From contig NZ_JYIX01000039.1 in NCBI RefSeq assembly GCF_000956505.1, forward strand, positions 248,001-312,000: a stretch of 64,000 nt of DNA, in the 5' to 3' direction. This document shows positions 24,472 through 33,141 of this stretch, in pieces. Position numbers and translations under genes: made by a program. The notes under the pieces are model-generated. The model ran no database searches and was not told the DNA's origin. It worked only from the letters and a program-made list of their open reading frames with translations. The DNA is from Microbacterium azadirachtae (GTDB lineage: Bacteria > Actinomycetota > Actinomycetes > Actinomycetales > Microbacteriaceae). Numbering within the stretch: position 1 is the first letter of the stretch; the number at the start of each line of letters is the position of its first letter.

Positions 24472-27012
24472 CAGCGCCTCGAACTCGGCCTTCACGTCGG
24501 CGCGATAGGCATCCGTGTCGAGGGAGGCCGGAGGCACCTCGCCGTCGAGGACCGCCCTCATCCCCGCCGCGAGCGCGTCGTCGTCCTGCTTCACGATGCG
24601 GATCGCGCCCTGGGGCAGCGCGCCGTAGACGGATCCGAACGAGGTGGACACGATCGGCAATCCGCAGATCGCCGCCTCGATGAGCACCATCGGCTGCCCC
24701 TCGTAGAGGCTGGACAGCACGAAGCAGTCGGAGGCGGCGAGCAGCGCGTAGGGGTTCCGCTGCGGGCCGGTGAGGAACGCCGCGTCGTCCAGGCCCGCGT
24801 CGTCGATCTGCCGCTGCAGCTCGTCCTGCAGCGGACCTCCGCCGACGATGAGCAGCCGCGCCTCGGGATGCGCGCGGTGCACGGCGAGGAACGACCGGAT
24901 CAGGCGCGCGTGGTTCTTCTCGGGGGAGAGACGGCCCACCGTGACGAACCAGCGCAGTTCGCCCTCATCGGCCTGGAGCGCCTCGTACCACGCCGGGCGG
25001 GGCGGGATCTCCCTGTCGGCGGCCTCGTACTGGGCGTCGGACTCGGAGAAGAACTCGCTCAGCGGCCGGCGGGCGCCGCGCACGACGTGCTCCACGTCGG
25101 GGAAGTTGCGCACCGTGCGGAAGCGGTCCGCGGGCGCGTACTCGGCGAGCTCGATGCGGTTCAGCTCGGTGAGCTGGTGCGACACGGAGACCAGCTGGTC
25201 GTATTCGGAGTACATCGAGAACACGGCGCCGAGACCGCGCTTCATGCTGGCCTTGCCGTTCACCGTGCGCTCGCGGTCGGACGCCATCTCGTTGTGCATC
25301 CAGATCGCGCGCACGGGATCCGGCCCGCCCTCGCTCACGGCGGGGGCGTGCAGCAGCAGCGTGGTCCAGACGGGACCGTAACCGCTGAAGTCGGCGACCC
25401 AGTCGAAACGGGCGTCGCCGAAGACGCGCATCCATTCCGCCGTCCACAGCTCCTCGTGCCAGGGCTCCGCGCCCGGAGTGCGCGGGGCGCCGCGCCATTC
25501 GTCGATGCGCCGGCGCAGGTGCACGGCCTTCGACCCGTTCATTCCGCCGACCCGGAACACCTGCCGCACCTCGGCGGGGATCCGCGCCTGCGTGAGCGGA
25601 TCGGTGCTGAGCCGCCTCCTCGGCAGCAGCGCGGTGACGTCGTAGCGGGTGTGATCGATCGCGCCGAGGAGGTTGAGCGCGCTCGTGGTGATGCCGTTCG
25701 GCTTCATGCCGCCGAGGTAGACGAGCAGGCGCTTGCGGCCGTCGTGCGCGGTGGGGCGGGCGCGGTAGCCCTCCCTGGCGCCGCCGAAGACGATGTCGAT
25801 GACGCGGGCCGTCACGCCGCCGTCCTCGAACGGGGCGAAACGCTCGGCCCAGGAGGCGTACTGCGGATGCGGGTCCGCGCCGTCCAGGAGCGCCCCGAGG
25901 GCGCGGCCGGTCTCTGCGGGGTCGTCCGCCACCGGCCCCGGCAGCGTGTCGAGCGGCATGTAGGTTCCGCGGCCCGACGAGTACAGGTCGGCGTCGGGAG
26001 TGAAGAACGCGATGGGACGGCCCGTCGCCAGGTAGTCGAAGAAGATCGACGAGTAGTCGGTGACGAGGCCCGCCGAGGCTCCCAGCAGCACGTTCGAAGG
26101 GATCGAGTTCGGTGCGAGGGTGCGTGCGAGCTCCGGCCGTGCCGAGGCGTGCGCGTGCACGATCTGGTGGGTCTTCAGCACGACGACGCGGTCGTCCCCG
26201 ACGCCGGCCTGCAGCGCCGCGAGCTGGGCGGCAAGCTCGTCGATGTTGTCCTCAGGGTCGTCGAACGAGGTGCCGCGCCAGGTGGGTGCGAACAGCACGA
26301 TCGGCTTGTCGCCGAGCACGACGCCGCTGCCCTCCAGCTCCGCCCGCACGGCCGCTTCGGCGGCGGCGTCGAGGCGCTGCCGGTCGATGCGGGGGTAGCC
26401 CTCCTCGATGAGCGTGCCGGGGTAGACGTTGGTGAGCCGGTAGGCGCCCTCGTACATGGTCTCTGCCATGAACGGGTTCGCCGCGAGGAGGTAGTCCGAC
26501 ATCAGGAAGTTGCGCAGCGTGTTGGCCGACTGCACGGCGCCCGACGGCATGTCGAAGCCCATGAGCTTGAGCGGCGTGCCGTGCCAGGTGTTCAGGTACA
26601 CCTGGCCCTCCCGCTTGCTGAACCAGGTCGGGAACGTCGCGTTGTTGATCAGCCAGCCGCTCACCGCGAGCGCCTGGCGGTAGGAGGCGGATCCGCGGCG
26701 CACGAACGAGACCCGCCGGTCGCCGGCGAACTCGGCCCGGAAGCGCTCGATCGCGTCGTCGTCGGCCAGTGCCCAGACGTGCGTCAGACGGGCGTACGCG
26801 GGGTCGGTCAGCAGGTGGCGGAAGATCGCCTCCGGGTTGCACAGCATGCCGTTTCCGGCGAAGGACTCGTAGAGGACCTGATCGGGCCGCACGGGTCGGG
26901 AGCGCCAGAACGCGATGCGCTCCGCGTCGACGGCGCGCTTCAGGCGTCGGGCGGTGGAGCGGAGGCGCCGCGCGGAGGATCCGAGGCGCCGCGCGGAGGA
27001 GGAGAGAGACAC
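24460..27012 (-). CDS. CDP-glycerol glycerophosphotransferase fused to a GT4-type glycosyltransferase
   Basis: An 850-aa bifunctional protein for teichoic-acid-like polymer synthesis. Residues about 35-410 form the TagB/TagF-type domain: GWLINNATFPTWFSKREGQ, LNTWHGTPLKLMGFD with the catalytic-type His, LFAPTWRG and VTDYSSIFFDYLATGRPIAF. Residues about 425-850 are a GT-B glycosyltransferase (VGRLSPEKNHARLIRSF, SLYEGQPMVLIEAAICGLPI). It would polymerize glycerol phosphate and decorate it or add a linker sugar at the inner membrane. The basic N-terminus has three SARRL-like seven-residue repeats and may bind membrane. GTG start; TAATAT lies nine bases upstream on the minus strand and no ribosome site is seen, suggesting a very short leader. 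Confidence 0.88.
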   Translation of the reverse strand: MSLSSSARRLGSSARRLRSTARRLKRAVDAERIAFWRSRPVRPDQVLYESFAGNGMLCNPEAIFRHLLTDPAYARLTHVWALADDDAIERFRAEFAGDRRVSFVRRGSASYRQALAVSGWLINNATFPTWFSKREGQVYLNTWHGTPLKLMGFDMPSGAVQSANTLRNFLMSDYLLAANPFMAETMYEGAYRLTNVYPGTLIEEGYPRIDRQRLDAAAEAAVRAELEGSGVVLGDKPIVLFAPTWRGTSFDDPEDNIDELAAQLAALQAGVGDDRVVVLKTHQIVHAHASARPELARTLAPNSIPSNVLLGASAGLVTDYSSIFFDYLATGRPIAFFTPDADLYSSGRGTYMPLDTLPGPVADDPAETGRALGALLDGADPHPQYASWAERFAPFEDGGVTARVIDIVFGGAREGYRARPTAHDGRKRLLVYLGGMKPNGITTSALNLLGAIDHTRYDVTALLPRRRLSTDPLTQARIPAEVRQVFRVGGMNGSKAVHLRRRIDEWRGAPRTPGAEPWHEELWTAEWMRVFGDARFDWVADFSGYGPVWTTLLLHAPAVSEGGPDPVRAIWMHNEMASDRERTVNGKASMKRGLGAVFSMYSEYDQLVSVSHQLTELNRIELAEYAPADRFRTVRNFPDVEHVVRGARRPLSEFFSESDAQYEAADREIPPRPAWYEALQADEGELRWFVTVGRLSPEKNHARLIRSFLAVHRAHPEARLLIVGGGPLQDELQRQIDDAGLDDAAFLTGPQRNPYALLAASDCFVLSSLYEGQPMVLIEAAICGLPIVSTSFGSVYGALPQGAIRIVKQDDDALAAGMRAVLDGEVPPASLDTDAYRADVKAEFEALLTD
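26941..27000 (-). repeat. 21-bp coding repeat at the transferase N-terminus
   Basis: GAGGCGCCGCGCGGAGGA occurs exactly at 26962-26979 and 26983-27000, with a degenerate copy from 26941. The period of 21 bases encodes seven-residue units SSARRL(G/R) in the CDP-glycerol transferase. Confidence 0.7.
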
Positions 27013-27083
27013 GCTTCAAGGATATTAGGCGCATGCCGGGCGAACACTCGGAGAACGGTGGGTGACGGCCCGGTGACGGGCGC

Positions 27084-27121
27084 GGCCATCGCCGGGAGGT
27101 GCGGCTCGCCCGGCGATGGCC
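27084..27121. repeat. 13-bp perfect inverted repeat in a divergent intergenic region
   Basis: GGCCATCGCCGGG (27084-27096) is the exact reverse complement of 27109-27121, with a 12-base loop. It sits between the divergent starts of the CDP-glycerol transferase and the GT39-type gene. It could be an operator or an RNA hairpin; no binding protein can be named. Confidence 0.5.
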
Positions 27122-27162
27122 TCGGAGGGGATGCCAAGACGCACACGCTACGCTCGGGCGTC

Positions 27163-28713
27163 GTGACCAGTCAGGCCCTGCACCGTGCGGCGGCCCAGGA
27201 GACCCCTGACGCGGCGGAGCGGCTCGCCGATCCTCGCCGGCTCGGGCTGTGGGCGGCGCTCGTCGGGCTGTTCGCGGTCGCCGCGAGCGCGGCCGGATCC
27301 TGGATCCCTTCGCTGTGGGGCGATGAGGCTGCGACCCTCATGTCCGCGACGCGGCCGCTGCCGTCGCTCGTGCACATGCTGAGCTACGTCGACGCGGTGC
27401 ACGGGCTGTACTATTTCGGGCTGCACGCGTGGATCGACGTGTTCGGGCCCAGCGCCTTCTCCATCCGCTTCCCCTCTGCCCTCGCGATGGGCGTGTGCGC
27501 CGCCGCGGTCGTGTGGATGTGCGGCCGCTTCGGATCACTGCGCTTCGCGGTGCTCGCCGGCGTCTTCACCGCGATCCTGCCGCGGCTGATCTTCGCAGGG
27601 GAGGAAGCCCGCTCCTACGCGATGACGGCGGCGCTCGCCGCGGTGCTGTGCGCGATCCTCATCGAGATCGCCCGCCGTGACTCCCGGGCTCTCGGCGGCT
27701 GGGTCGCGTACACGGCCGTGCTCGCGGTCGGGATCTGGCTCTTCCTCTACGTCGCCCTCATGGTGCCGGCCATCGTCGTGATCGTGCTGTGCTGCCCGCC
27801 CCTGCGGAGGCGCTGGCGGGCGGCGGCGGTGAGCACCGCCGTGGCGCTCGTGCTCGCCTCTCCGCTGGCCTGGTTCGGGTACATGCAGCGTCGGCAGATC
27901 GCGTTCCTCGCCGTGCGCGAGTCGATCACGCCCGAGGTCGTGCTGCGCAACATGTGGTTCCAGGAGTGGTGGTTCGCCGTCATCGCCTGGGCGCTGATCC
28001 TCGTCGCCGTGATCTTCTTCGCCCTGGAAGCGGCGCGTGTCCGCCGCTCCGGCACCCGGCTGGGCCTGCGGCTGGAGACCGTCGCGCTGAGCTGGATGGT
28101 CGTGCCGATGGGGATCCTGATCGCCGCGAGCCCGTTCGTGTCCGGCTACACCGCCCGCTACGGCACGTTCTCGGCCCCTGCGGTGGCGATCGTGATGGCG
28201 CTCGGCGTGCGCCGGCTCGCCCGGCTCCCGCGCCGGCGGCTGGGCAAGGCGCTCGCGGCTGTCTCTGTCGCCGCGGTCCTGATCGCGGCGGTGCCCGTGG
28301 CGGCGCTGCAGCGCGGGCCGTACGCGAAGAACCAGTCGGACTGGAACGACATCGCCGCCTTCATCAGTGCGAACGCCGTCCCGGGGGACGGCATCGTGTT
28401 CGACGACGGCGCCCGGCCGTCCCAGCGCACCCGGCTCGCCAAGGCGACGGATCCGACGGCGTTCCGCAACGTCACGGACCTGCTGCTGAAGACGCCGTTC
28501 CAGAAGTCCTACACCTGGTACGACCAGACCTACGGGATCCCGCGTGCGTCCGGGATGGGGCGCTTCGAGGGCGTCGACCGCGTCTGGGTCGTCGAGCTGA
28601 AGTTCGACGGCGTCGAGGACACCTGGGGCCTCGGGCAGCTGCAGTCGCTCGGCTACCACGAGACCCGCCGTGTCGACGGTGCGGGGAGCGTGATCCTGCT
28701 CTACGAGCGGTGA
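27163..28713 (+). CDS. GT39/ArnT-like membrane glycosyltransferase
   Basis: A 516-aa polytopic GT-C enzyme that uses a polyprenyl-phosphate sugar. The N-terminus reads AAGSWIPSLWGDEAATLMSA, with the catalytic Asp-Glu in the first extracytoplasmic loop. About ten hydrophobic segments follow, then a C-terminal soluble domain with RGPYAKNQSDWNDIAAFI. GTG at 27163 was chosen because TACGCT lies eight bases upstream (short leader) and TM1 starts about 30 residues in; no Shine-Dalgarno is visible. A clear paralogue is at 50006-51481. It probably decorates the cell-wall polymer made by the divergent transferase. Confidence 0.85.
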   Translation: MTSQALHRAAAQETPDAAERLADPRRLGLWAALVGLFAVAASAAGSWIPSLWGDEAATLMSATRPLPSLVHMLSYVDAVHGLYYFGLHAWIDVFGPSAFSIRFPSALAMGVCAAAVVWMCGRFGSLRFAVLAGVFTAILPRLIFAGEEARSYAMTAALAAVLCAILIEIARRDSRALGGWVAYTAVLAVGIWLFLYVALMVPAIVVIVLCCPPLRRRWRAAAVSTAVALVLASPLAWFGYMQRRQIAFLAVRESITPEVVLRNMWFQEWWFAVIAWALILVAVIFFALEAARVRRSGTRLGLRLETVALSWMVVPMGILIAASPFVSGYTARYGTFSAPAVAIVMALGVRRLARLPRRRLGKALAAVSVAAVLIAAVPVAALQRGPYAKNQSDWNDIAAFISANAVPGDGIVFDDGARPSQRTRLAKATDPTAFRNVTDLLLKTPFQKSYTWYDQTYGIPRASGMGRFEGVDRVWVVELKFDGVEDTWGLGQLQSLGYHETRRVDGAGSVILLYER

Positions 28714-28737
28714 TCGGCGGGTCCGCCCCTGGTGGTC

Positions 28738-28827
28738 GAGCGCCCTTCGTCTCGTCGCTGCGCTCCTCGCTCAGGGACCGATCCACGGAGCGGTCCCTGA
28801 GCGGGCGAAGCGAGACGAAGGGCGCTC
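28738..28827. terminator. Large palindrome between convergent genes (possible dispersed repeat)
   Basis: The outer arm GAGCGCCCTTCGTCTCG (28738-28754) pairs perfectly with 28811-28827, and the inner arm CGCTCAGGGACCG (28768-28780) with 28791-28803. The element fills the convergent gap and could fold into a very stable hairpin. Its size and asymmetric middle suggest a REP/BIME-like dispersed palindrome as well as a terminator. Confidence 0.6.
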
Positions 28828-28844
28828 ACGACCCCCGGGGAGAC

Positions 28845-30497
28845 TCAACGACCCTGGGGGAGGGAGGCGAAGGCCGTGGCGTGGTCGACCCCTCGGACGA
28901 CCGTCGTGCGCACCCGCGCGGTGAGGAACGCCTCCGGTCCGTCGCGGAACGGATCCCCGTCCAGGACCACGAAGTCGGCCGCCGCCCCTGCGCGGAGCAC
29001 GCCGAGCTCGCCCTCCCAGCCGCATGCGAAGGCGGCGTCGCGGGTGGCGCGGCGCACCGCGTCGGCGATCGCCATCGCGTTGCCGGGGACGTTCGCCGCC
29101 AGGGCAGGATCGAACGCCGAGCGCCGGGTCGTGGCGATGAACAGGTTCGGCAGCGGGTCGAACGGCGCGGTCGGGGCGTCCGTTCCGAGCGCGAGCGTCG
29201 CGCCCGCCTCGGCGAACTCGGCCCAGGGGTAGCCGCGCTCGACGCGGTCGTCGCCGAGCATCGCCCGCCAGTTGTCCTGGATCGCGGGATCGGAGTGCAC
29301 GGGCTGCATCGACGCGATGACCCCGAGCCGTGCCAGGCGCAGCGGGGTCGCGTGGTCCACGGTCTCCAGGTGCTCGATGCGGTGGCGCCGCTCGGCGCGC
29401 GGGCCGTTCGCGGCGACCGCGGCCTCGAGCGCGTCCAGGGCGAGCGCGGAGGCGGCGTCGCCGATCGCGTGCATGGCGATCTGCAGCCCCGCCGCATCGG
29501 CGCGGGTGACGACGGCTGTGAGCGAGGGCAGATCCCAGAGCGCCTCCGGCTGCGATCCGTCGGCGAAGGGGGCGTGCATCGCGGCCGTGCAGCTGTCGAT
29601 CACGCCGTCGACGAAGAGCTTGATGCCGGAGATCCGCAATCCGGGTCCGGTGTGCGCGCGGTGCAGCGCGATCGCCCGGTCCACGGCGGCCGCATCGCCC
29701 TCCGCGGTCCCGGTGCGGTACACCGCCCAGTGCGCGGCGACGTGCATCGGCAGCCAGCCGCCGTGCCGCTCCTGCACGGCGAGTATCGCGCGCAGGTCGG
29801 GTTCGGTGAGGGCCATGTCGACCGCGGCGGTGACACCCGCGTCGAGGTAGGTGCGCAGCGCGGCCTCGAAGTGCGCCTCCCTGTCGTCGTCGCTCGTGAG
29901 GGCGTCGAGCCGCTCGCGCAGGAAGGCGAACACCGCGTTCTCGAGCAGCATGCCGGTGGCGTGCCCGTCGGCGTCGCGCTGGATCGTGCCGCCGAGGGGA
30001 TCCGGCGTCTCGTCGTCGATGCCGAGTTCTGCGAGGGCGGCGGAGTTCACCCATGCGGAGTGGTTGTCGTTCGCGTGCAGGTACACGGGTCGGTCGGCGA
30101 CCGCGGCATCGATCATCTCGCGGTGCGGGGCCTTTCCGCCGAGGCTCGAGAACAGCCAGCTGCGGCCCTGGATGCGCGGGGCGGCGGGATCGGCCGCGGC
30201 CGCGGCGGAGACCCGCTTCTGGATCTCGGCGAGATCGGATGCGTCGTGCAGATCCACCTGTTCGAGCGATTCGCCGAGACCGACCAGGTGCGTGTGGGCA
30301 TCCACGATGCCGGGGATCACCAGCGCGCCGTCGAGCTCGATCACGGTGTCCGCCGCGAGGGCGTCGGCGGTGACCGTGTCCCCGACGAAGACGAGGCGTC
30401 CATCCCGGACGAGGAGCGACTGCGCCCACGGATCCGTGTCGGAGGTGAAGATCGCGCCGCCGCGGTAATGGGTGGTGTGCGTGTCGTGGGAGGTCAT
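28845..30497 (-). CDS. YtcJ-like metal-dependent amidohydrolase
   Basis: A 550-aa amidohydrolase-superfamily enzyme. The metal motif is VIPGIVDAHTHLVGLG (HxH, about residue 65). GIKLFVDGVID is the family's Lys-containing strand, MHAIGDAA and HRIEHLETVD carry the further metal-site His residues, and LGTDAPTAPFDP has the catalytic Asp. It hydrolyses an N-acyl, formamide or cyclic-amide substrate, as the YtcJ/NfdA/exoenzyme-regulatory family does; the substrate is unassigned. It follows the NCS1 permease by 31 bases on the same strand. A permease plus amidohydrolase under a LacI regulator suggests use of an imported nitrogenous ring compound. It has a usual length, and the ATG is conventional. 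Confidence 0.87.
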   Translation of the reverse strand: MTSHDTHTTHYRGGAIFTSDTDPWAQSLLVRDGRLVFVGDTVTADALAADTVIELDGALVIPGIVDAHTHLVGLGESLEQVDLHDASDLAEIQKRVSAAAAADPAAPRIQGRSWLFSSLGGKAPHREMIDAAVADRPVYLHANDNHSAWVNSAALAELGIDDETPDPLGGTIQRDADGHATGMLLENAVFAFLRERLDALTSDDDREAHFEAALRTYLDAGVTAAVDMALTEPDLRAILAVQERHGGWLPMHVAAHWAVYRTGTAEGDAAAVDRAIALHRAHTGPGLRISGIKLFVDGVIDSCTAAMHAPFADGSQPEALWDLPSLTAVVTRADAAGLQIAMHAIGDAASALALDALEAAVAANGPRAERRHRIEHLETVDHATPLRLARLGVIASMQPVHSDPAIQDNWRAMLGDDRVERGYPWAEFAEAGATLALGTDAPTAPFDPLPNLFIATTRRSAFDPALAANVPGNAMAIADAVRRATRDAAFACGWEGELGVLRAGAAADFVVLDGDPFRDGPEAFLTARVRTTVVRGVDHATAFASLPQGR

Positions 30498-30528
30498 GTG
30501 TTCTGGTCCTTCTTTCCGGATCCGTGGG

Positions 30529-31974
30529 TCACAGCGAGGCCTGGGAGCGGGCGGAGCTCCGCACCAGGGCGAGGTACAGGACGAACGGCACGATCAGTCC
30601 GACGGGGACCGACAGGTCGATCCCGCCGAGGGGCGCGGCGACCGGGCCGACGTAGACGAGCGTCGCGCTGCAGAGCAACGCCGCGCCGATGCCGGCGAGC
30701 ACCGCGACCGCGCCGGCGACGTGCACGCCCCCGGTGAACCAGAACCGGCTGCCCCGGCTGTCGTCCGCGAGCGCGGACCCGTCGTAGCGGTTGCGCCGCC
30801 ACAGCATGTCGGCGAGGTAGACGCCCATGACCGGCGCGAGGATCGTGACCGCGAGCTGCAGGGCGCTCGAGACGCTGTCGAGGAAGTTCCACACCAGGAG
30901 CGCGAACAGGGTCATCAGCACGCCGACCGTGCCGTCCAGCAGCACGGTGCGCGAGCGCGGAAGGCGGATCCCGATGGCCTGCAGGGCGAGGCCTGAGCTG
31001 TACGCGGTCATGGCGTTGTTGGCGATCGTGCCGACGATCACCGAGATGAGGAAGATCGGGGCGAACCAGCCGGGCAGGAACTTCTCCAGGCCGGCCTCCG
31101 GATCCGACATGTCCACCGCGCTCGCGGCCAGGGCGCCGACGAACGTGGCGAGCACGCCGGGGATGACCATGCCGAGCGTGGTCCACAGGGCGACGTCGCG
31201 CACGCGCGTGCTCGCCGGGAGGTAGCGCGCGAAGTCGGCGCTGTTCGTGTAGGACAGTGGCCCCGACGCGACCAGCGCGACGCCCGCGGCCATCATCGCG
31301 ACGAGTCCCAGGCCGTGCAGCGGTTCGGCCGGCGTGTAGCTCCAGCGCGCGCCACCCACGACGAACACGGCCATCACGGCGAAGATCACCGCGAGCAGGA
31401 TCGCGAGCGGCTGGTACAGGCGCATGATCAGGCCGTGCCCGTAGACGCTGATCACCATGGTGGCGGCGGCGATCACGATCGCGCTGATCGCGATCGTCCA
31501 GCCGTTCGAGGGGACGCCGAGCCGGCCGAGCAGCCCGACCGCGACGGTCGTGGCCGCGGCCCAGTTGATCGCGAGGTAGCAGACGCTGATCAGCCAGCCC
31601 GCGATCGCGACGTTGAACCGGTTCCCGGTGATGCCGTACATGGCGCGCGTGATCACCTCGCTGGGCGTGCCGGCGGCAGGGCCGGATGCGGCCACGATGC
31701 CGGTGATGATCGAGAACAGGTTGCCGATCACGATCACGATCAGCGCCTGCCACAGGGTGAGTCCCAGCAGCATCAGGGTGACGCCGATGACGACGGCGAG
31801 GAAGTTCACATTGGGCGCCGCCCACACCGCGAACAGGTCGCGGGCGCGGCCGTGGCGCTCGGCGTCGGGGATGTAGTCGATGCCGTGGGTCTCCACGCGC
31901 ACGGCGCTGTCGGTGGGCACGGGGTGGGTCAGGGCGGGAGTGGAATCGGTCACGGGGGGTGTCGTCGGCGACAT
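30529..31974 (-). CDS. NCS1-family nucleobase/cation symporter
   Basis: A 481-aa permease of the purine/cytosine/hydantoin transporter family with about 12 membrane segments. Visible motifs: GIDYIPDAERHGRARDLFAV (the N-terminal NCS1 entry motif), WAAPNVNFLAVVIG, ASGPAAGTPSEVITRAMYGI and SYTNSADFARYLP. ATG 31974 was chosen because GGAGGATCC precedes it; an open extension to 32028 lacks a ribosome site. It is upstream of the amidohydrolase in the same operon and divergent from lacI, whose operator lies in the shared gap. It likely imports the amidohydrolase substrate. Confidence 0.9.
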   Translation of the reverse strand: MSPTTPPVTDSTPALTHPVPTDSAVRVETHGIDYIPDAERHGRARDLFAVWAAPNVNFLAVVIGVTLMLLGLTLWQALIVIVIGNLFSIITGIVAASGPAAGTPSEVITRAMYGITGNRFNVAIAGWLISVCYLAINWAAATTVAVGLLGRLGVPSNGWTIAISAIVIAAATMVISVYGHGLIMRLYQPLAILLAVIFAVMAVFVVGGARWSYTPAEPLHGLGLVAMMAAGVALVASGPLSYTNSADFARYLPASTRVRDVALWTTLGMVIPGVLATFVGALAASAVDMSDPEAGLEKFLPGWFAPIFLISVIVGTIANNAMTAYSSGLALQAIGIRLPRSRTVLLDGTVGVLMTLFALLVWNFLDSVSSALQLAVTILAPVMGVYLADMLWRRNRYDGSALADDSRGSRFWFTGGVHVAGAVAVLAGIGAALLCSATLVYVGPVAAPLGGIDLSVPVGLIVPFVLYLALVRSSARSQASL

Positions 31975-32041
31975 GGATCCTCCAGGGCGAAAGGTCGGGT
32001 GCGCGACATCCTTGTTCGCGCTCGACACGCAACGCTAAAGA

Positions 32042-32080
32042 TCCAAAACGATTTGGACAAGCGGATTCCGCGATTATCAT
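32042..32080 (+). promoter_or_regulatory. LacI-type operator over a leaderless lacI promoter
   Basis: TCCAAAACGATTTGGA (32042-32057) is a LacI-family dyad with central CG. The -35 TTGGAC (32053-32058) overlaps its right half, the -10 TATCAT (32075-32080) is 16 bases on, and the ATG of lacI follows six bases later. Binding would block lacI and, 68 bases from its start, the divergent permease. Confidence 0.7.
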
Positions 32081-32086
32081 CGCGGC

Positions 32087-33097
32087 ATGCGCAGACAGCG
32101 ATCCACGATCCGCGATGTGGCCCGCCGGGCGGGCGTGTCGGTGACCACCGTGTCGCACACATTCTCCGGGAACGGCGTGGTCAACCCGGCGACCCAGGCG
32201 CGCGTGCGCGCGGCCGCGACCGCGCTGGGGTACCACCCCGACGTCGTCGCGAGCGGGCTGCGCCGCAGTCGGCTCGGAGTGATCGGGCTGGTGCTGCGTC
32301 CCGCCGTCGGCGTGGAGCCGCAGCACATCCAGGACGTGGACTACTTCCCCCGCTTCGCCGGCGCCGCGGCGCTCACGTCCCTCGGCCAGGGGTACGCGCT
32401 CATGCTCGTCGCGGATCCGGCCGTGCCGCACGCCCCGACCACGGCCTGGGCGTGCGACGGCATCATCGTGACCGATCCGGTCGATCGGGACCCGCTCATC
32501 GCCGCGCTGCGCGCAGGAGGCATGCCGTACACGCTGGTCGGCGCGGATCCGGCGGACCCCGACGACCCGCACGTCATCGACATCGCCACCGCGCTCATCA
32601 CGGATCGGGTGCTCGACCACCTCGCGGCGTCGGGGGCGACGCGCATCGCGCTGGTCGTGGGCACGGATGCGATCGAGTGGAACGAGGCGACGGTGCGGCG
32701 GTATCGGGAGCGGACGCCGCCCGCCGCCCAGCACGTGCGGCATGTGCCGGAGCGCTCGGAGCACGAGGAGGGGGCGGTCGCCGCCGATGAGCTGCTCGCC
32801 CTCCCCGAGCCGCCCGACGGGGTGTACTGCCTGACCAGCGATCACGCCAGGGCGCTCGTGGACCGACTCGTCGAGCGCGGGGTGCGGGTGCCGGAGGACG
32901 TGCGCGTGGTGTGCGGATCCGATGCGGACAGCCTGCGGAGCGTCGCACCGGCGATCACCGCGGTCGACCTGCAGCCGCAGGCGCTGGGGCGCCAGGCCGC
33001 GGCCGCCCTGCTGACCCAGCTCGAACCGGACCTCGCGCTCGCCGTGCCTCCGCCCGAGCACGGCGCCCTGATCGTGCGGACGTCGACCGGGGGCTGA
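32087..33097 (+). CDS. LacI-family transcriptional regulator
   Basis: A 336-aa regulator. The N-terminal HTH and hinge (TIRDVARRAGVSVTTVSHTF, then NPATQARVRAAATALGYHPD) are canonical. A periplasmic-binding-protein-like effector domain follows (RSRLGVIGLVLRP, DGIIVTDPVDRDP, CLTSDHARALVDRLVERGVR). The effector is probably an imported nucleobase-like compound or its product. It is divergent from the NCS1 permease/amidohydrolase operon, with one operator in the 112-base gap, so it likely controls both directions. The ATG is six bases after TATCAT, with no ribosome site, which suggests a leaderless message. Confidence 0.92.
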   Translation: MRRQRSTIRDVARRAGVSVTTVSHTFSGNGVVNPATQARVRAAATALGYHPDVVASGLRRSRLGVIGLVLRPAVGVEPQHIQDVDYFPRFAGAAALTSLGQGYALMLVADPAVPHAPTTAWACDGIIVTDPVDRDPLIAALRAGGMPYTLVGADPADPDDPHVIDIATALITDRVLDHLAASGATRIALVVGTDAIEWNEATVRRYRERTPPAAQHVRHVPERSEHEEGAVAADELLALPEPPDGVYCLTSDHARALVDRLVERGVRVPEDVRVVCGSDADSLRSVAPAITAVDLQPQALGRQAAAALLTQLEPDLALAVPPPEHGALIVRTSTGG

Positions 33098-33141
33098 GCC
33101 CGCTCAGGCGTCGACGGGGAGGCCCGCCGTCGGCTCAGCCC
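33091..33141. terminator. Stem overlapping both stop codons of convergent lacI and pepE
   Basis: GGGCTGAGCC (33091-33100) is the exact reverse complement of 33132-33141. The lacI TGA (33095-33097) and the pepE stop (33137-33135) lie within the arms. Loop of 31 bases; no T-run. Confidence 0.5.

Noticed and set aside
23008..27162. 1,385-codon N-terminal extension of the GT39-type frame
   Set aside because: Antisense to the CHAT cassette and CDP-glycerol transferase; low-complexity translation; a GTG start with a -10-like hexamer lies at 27163.
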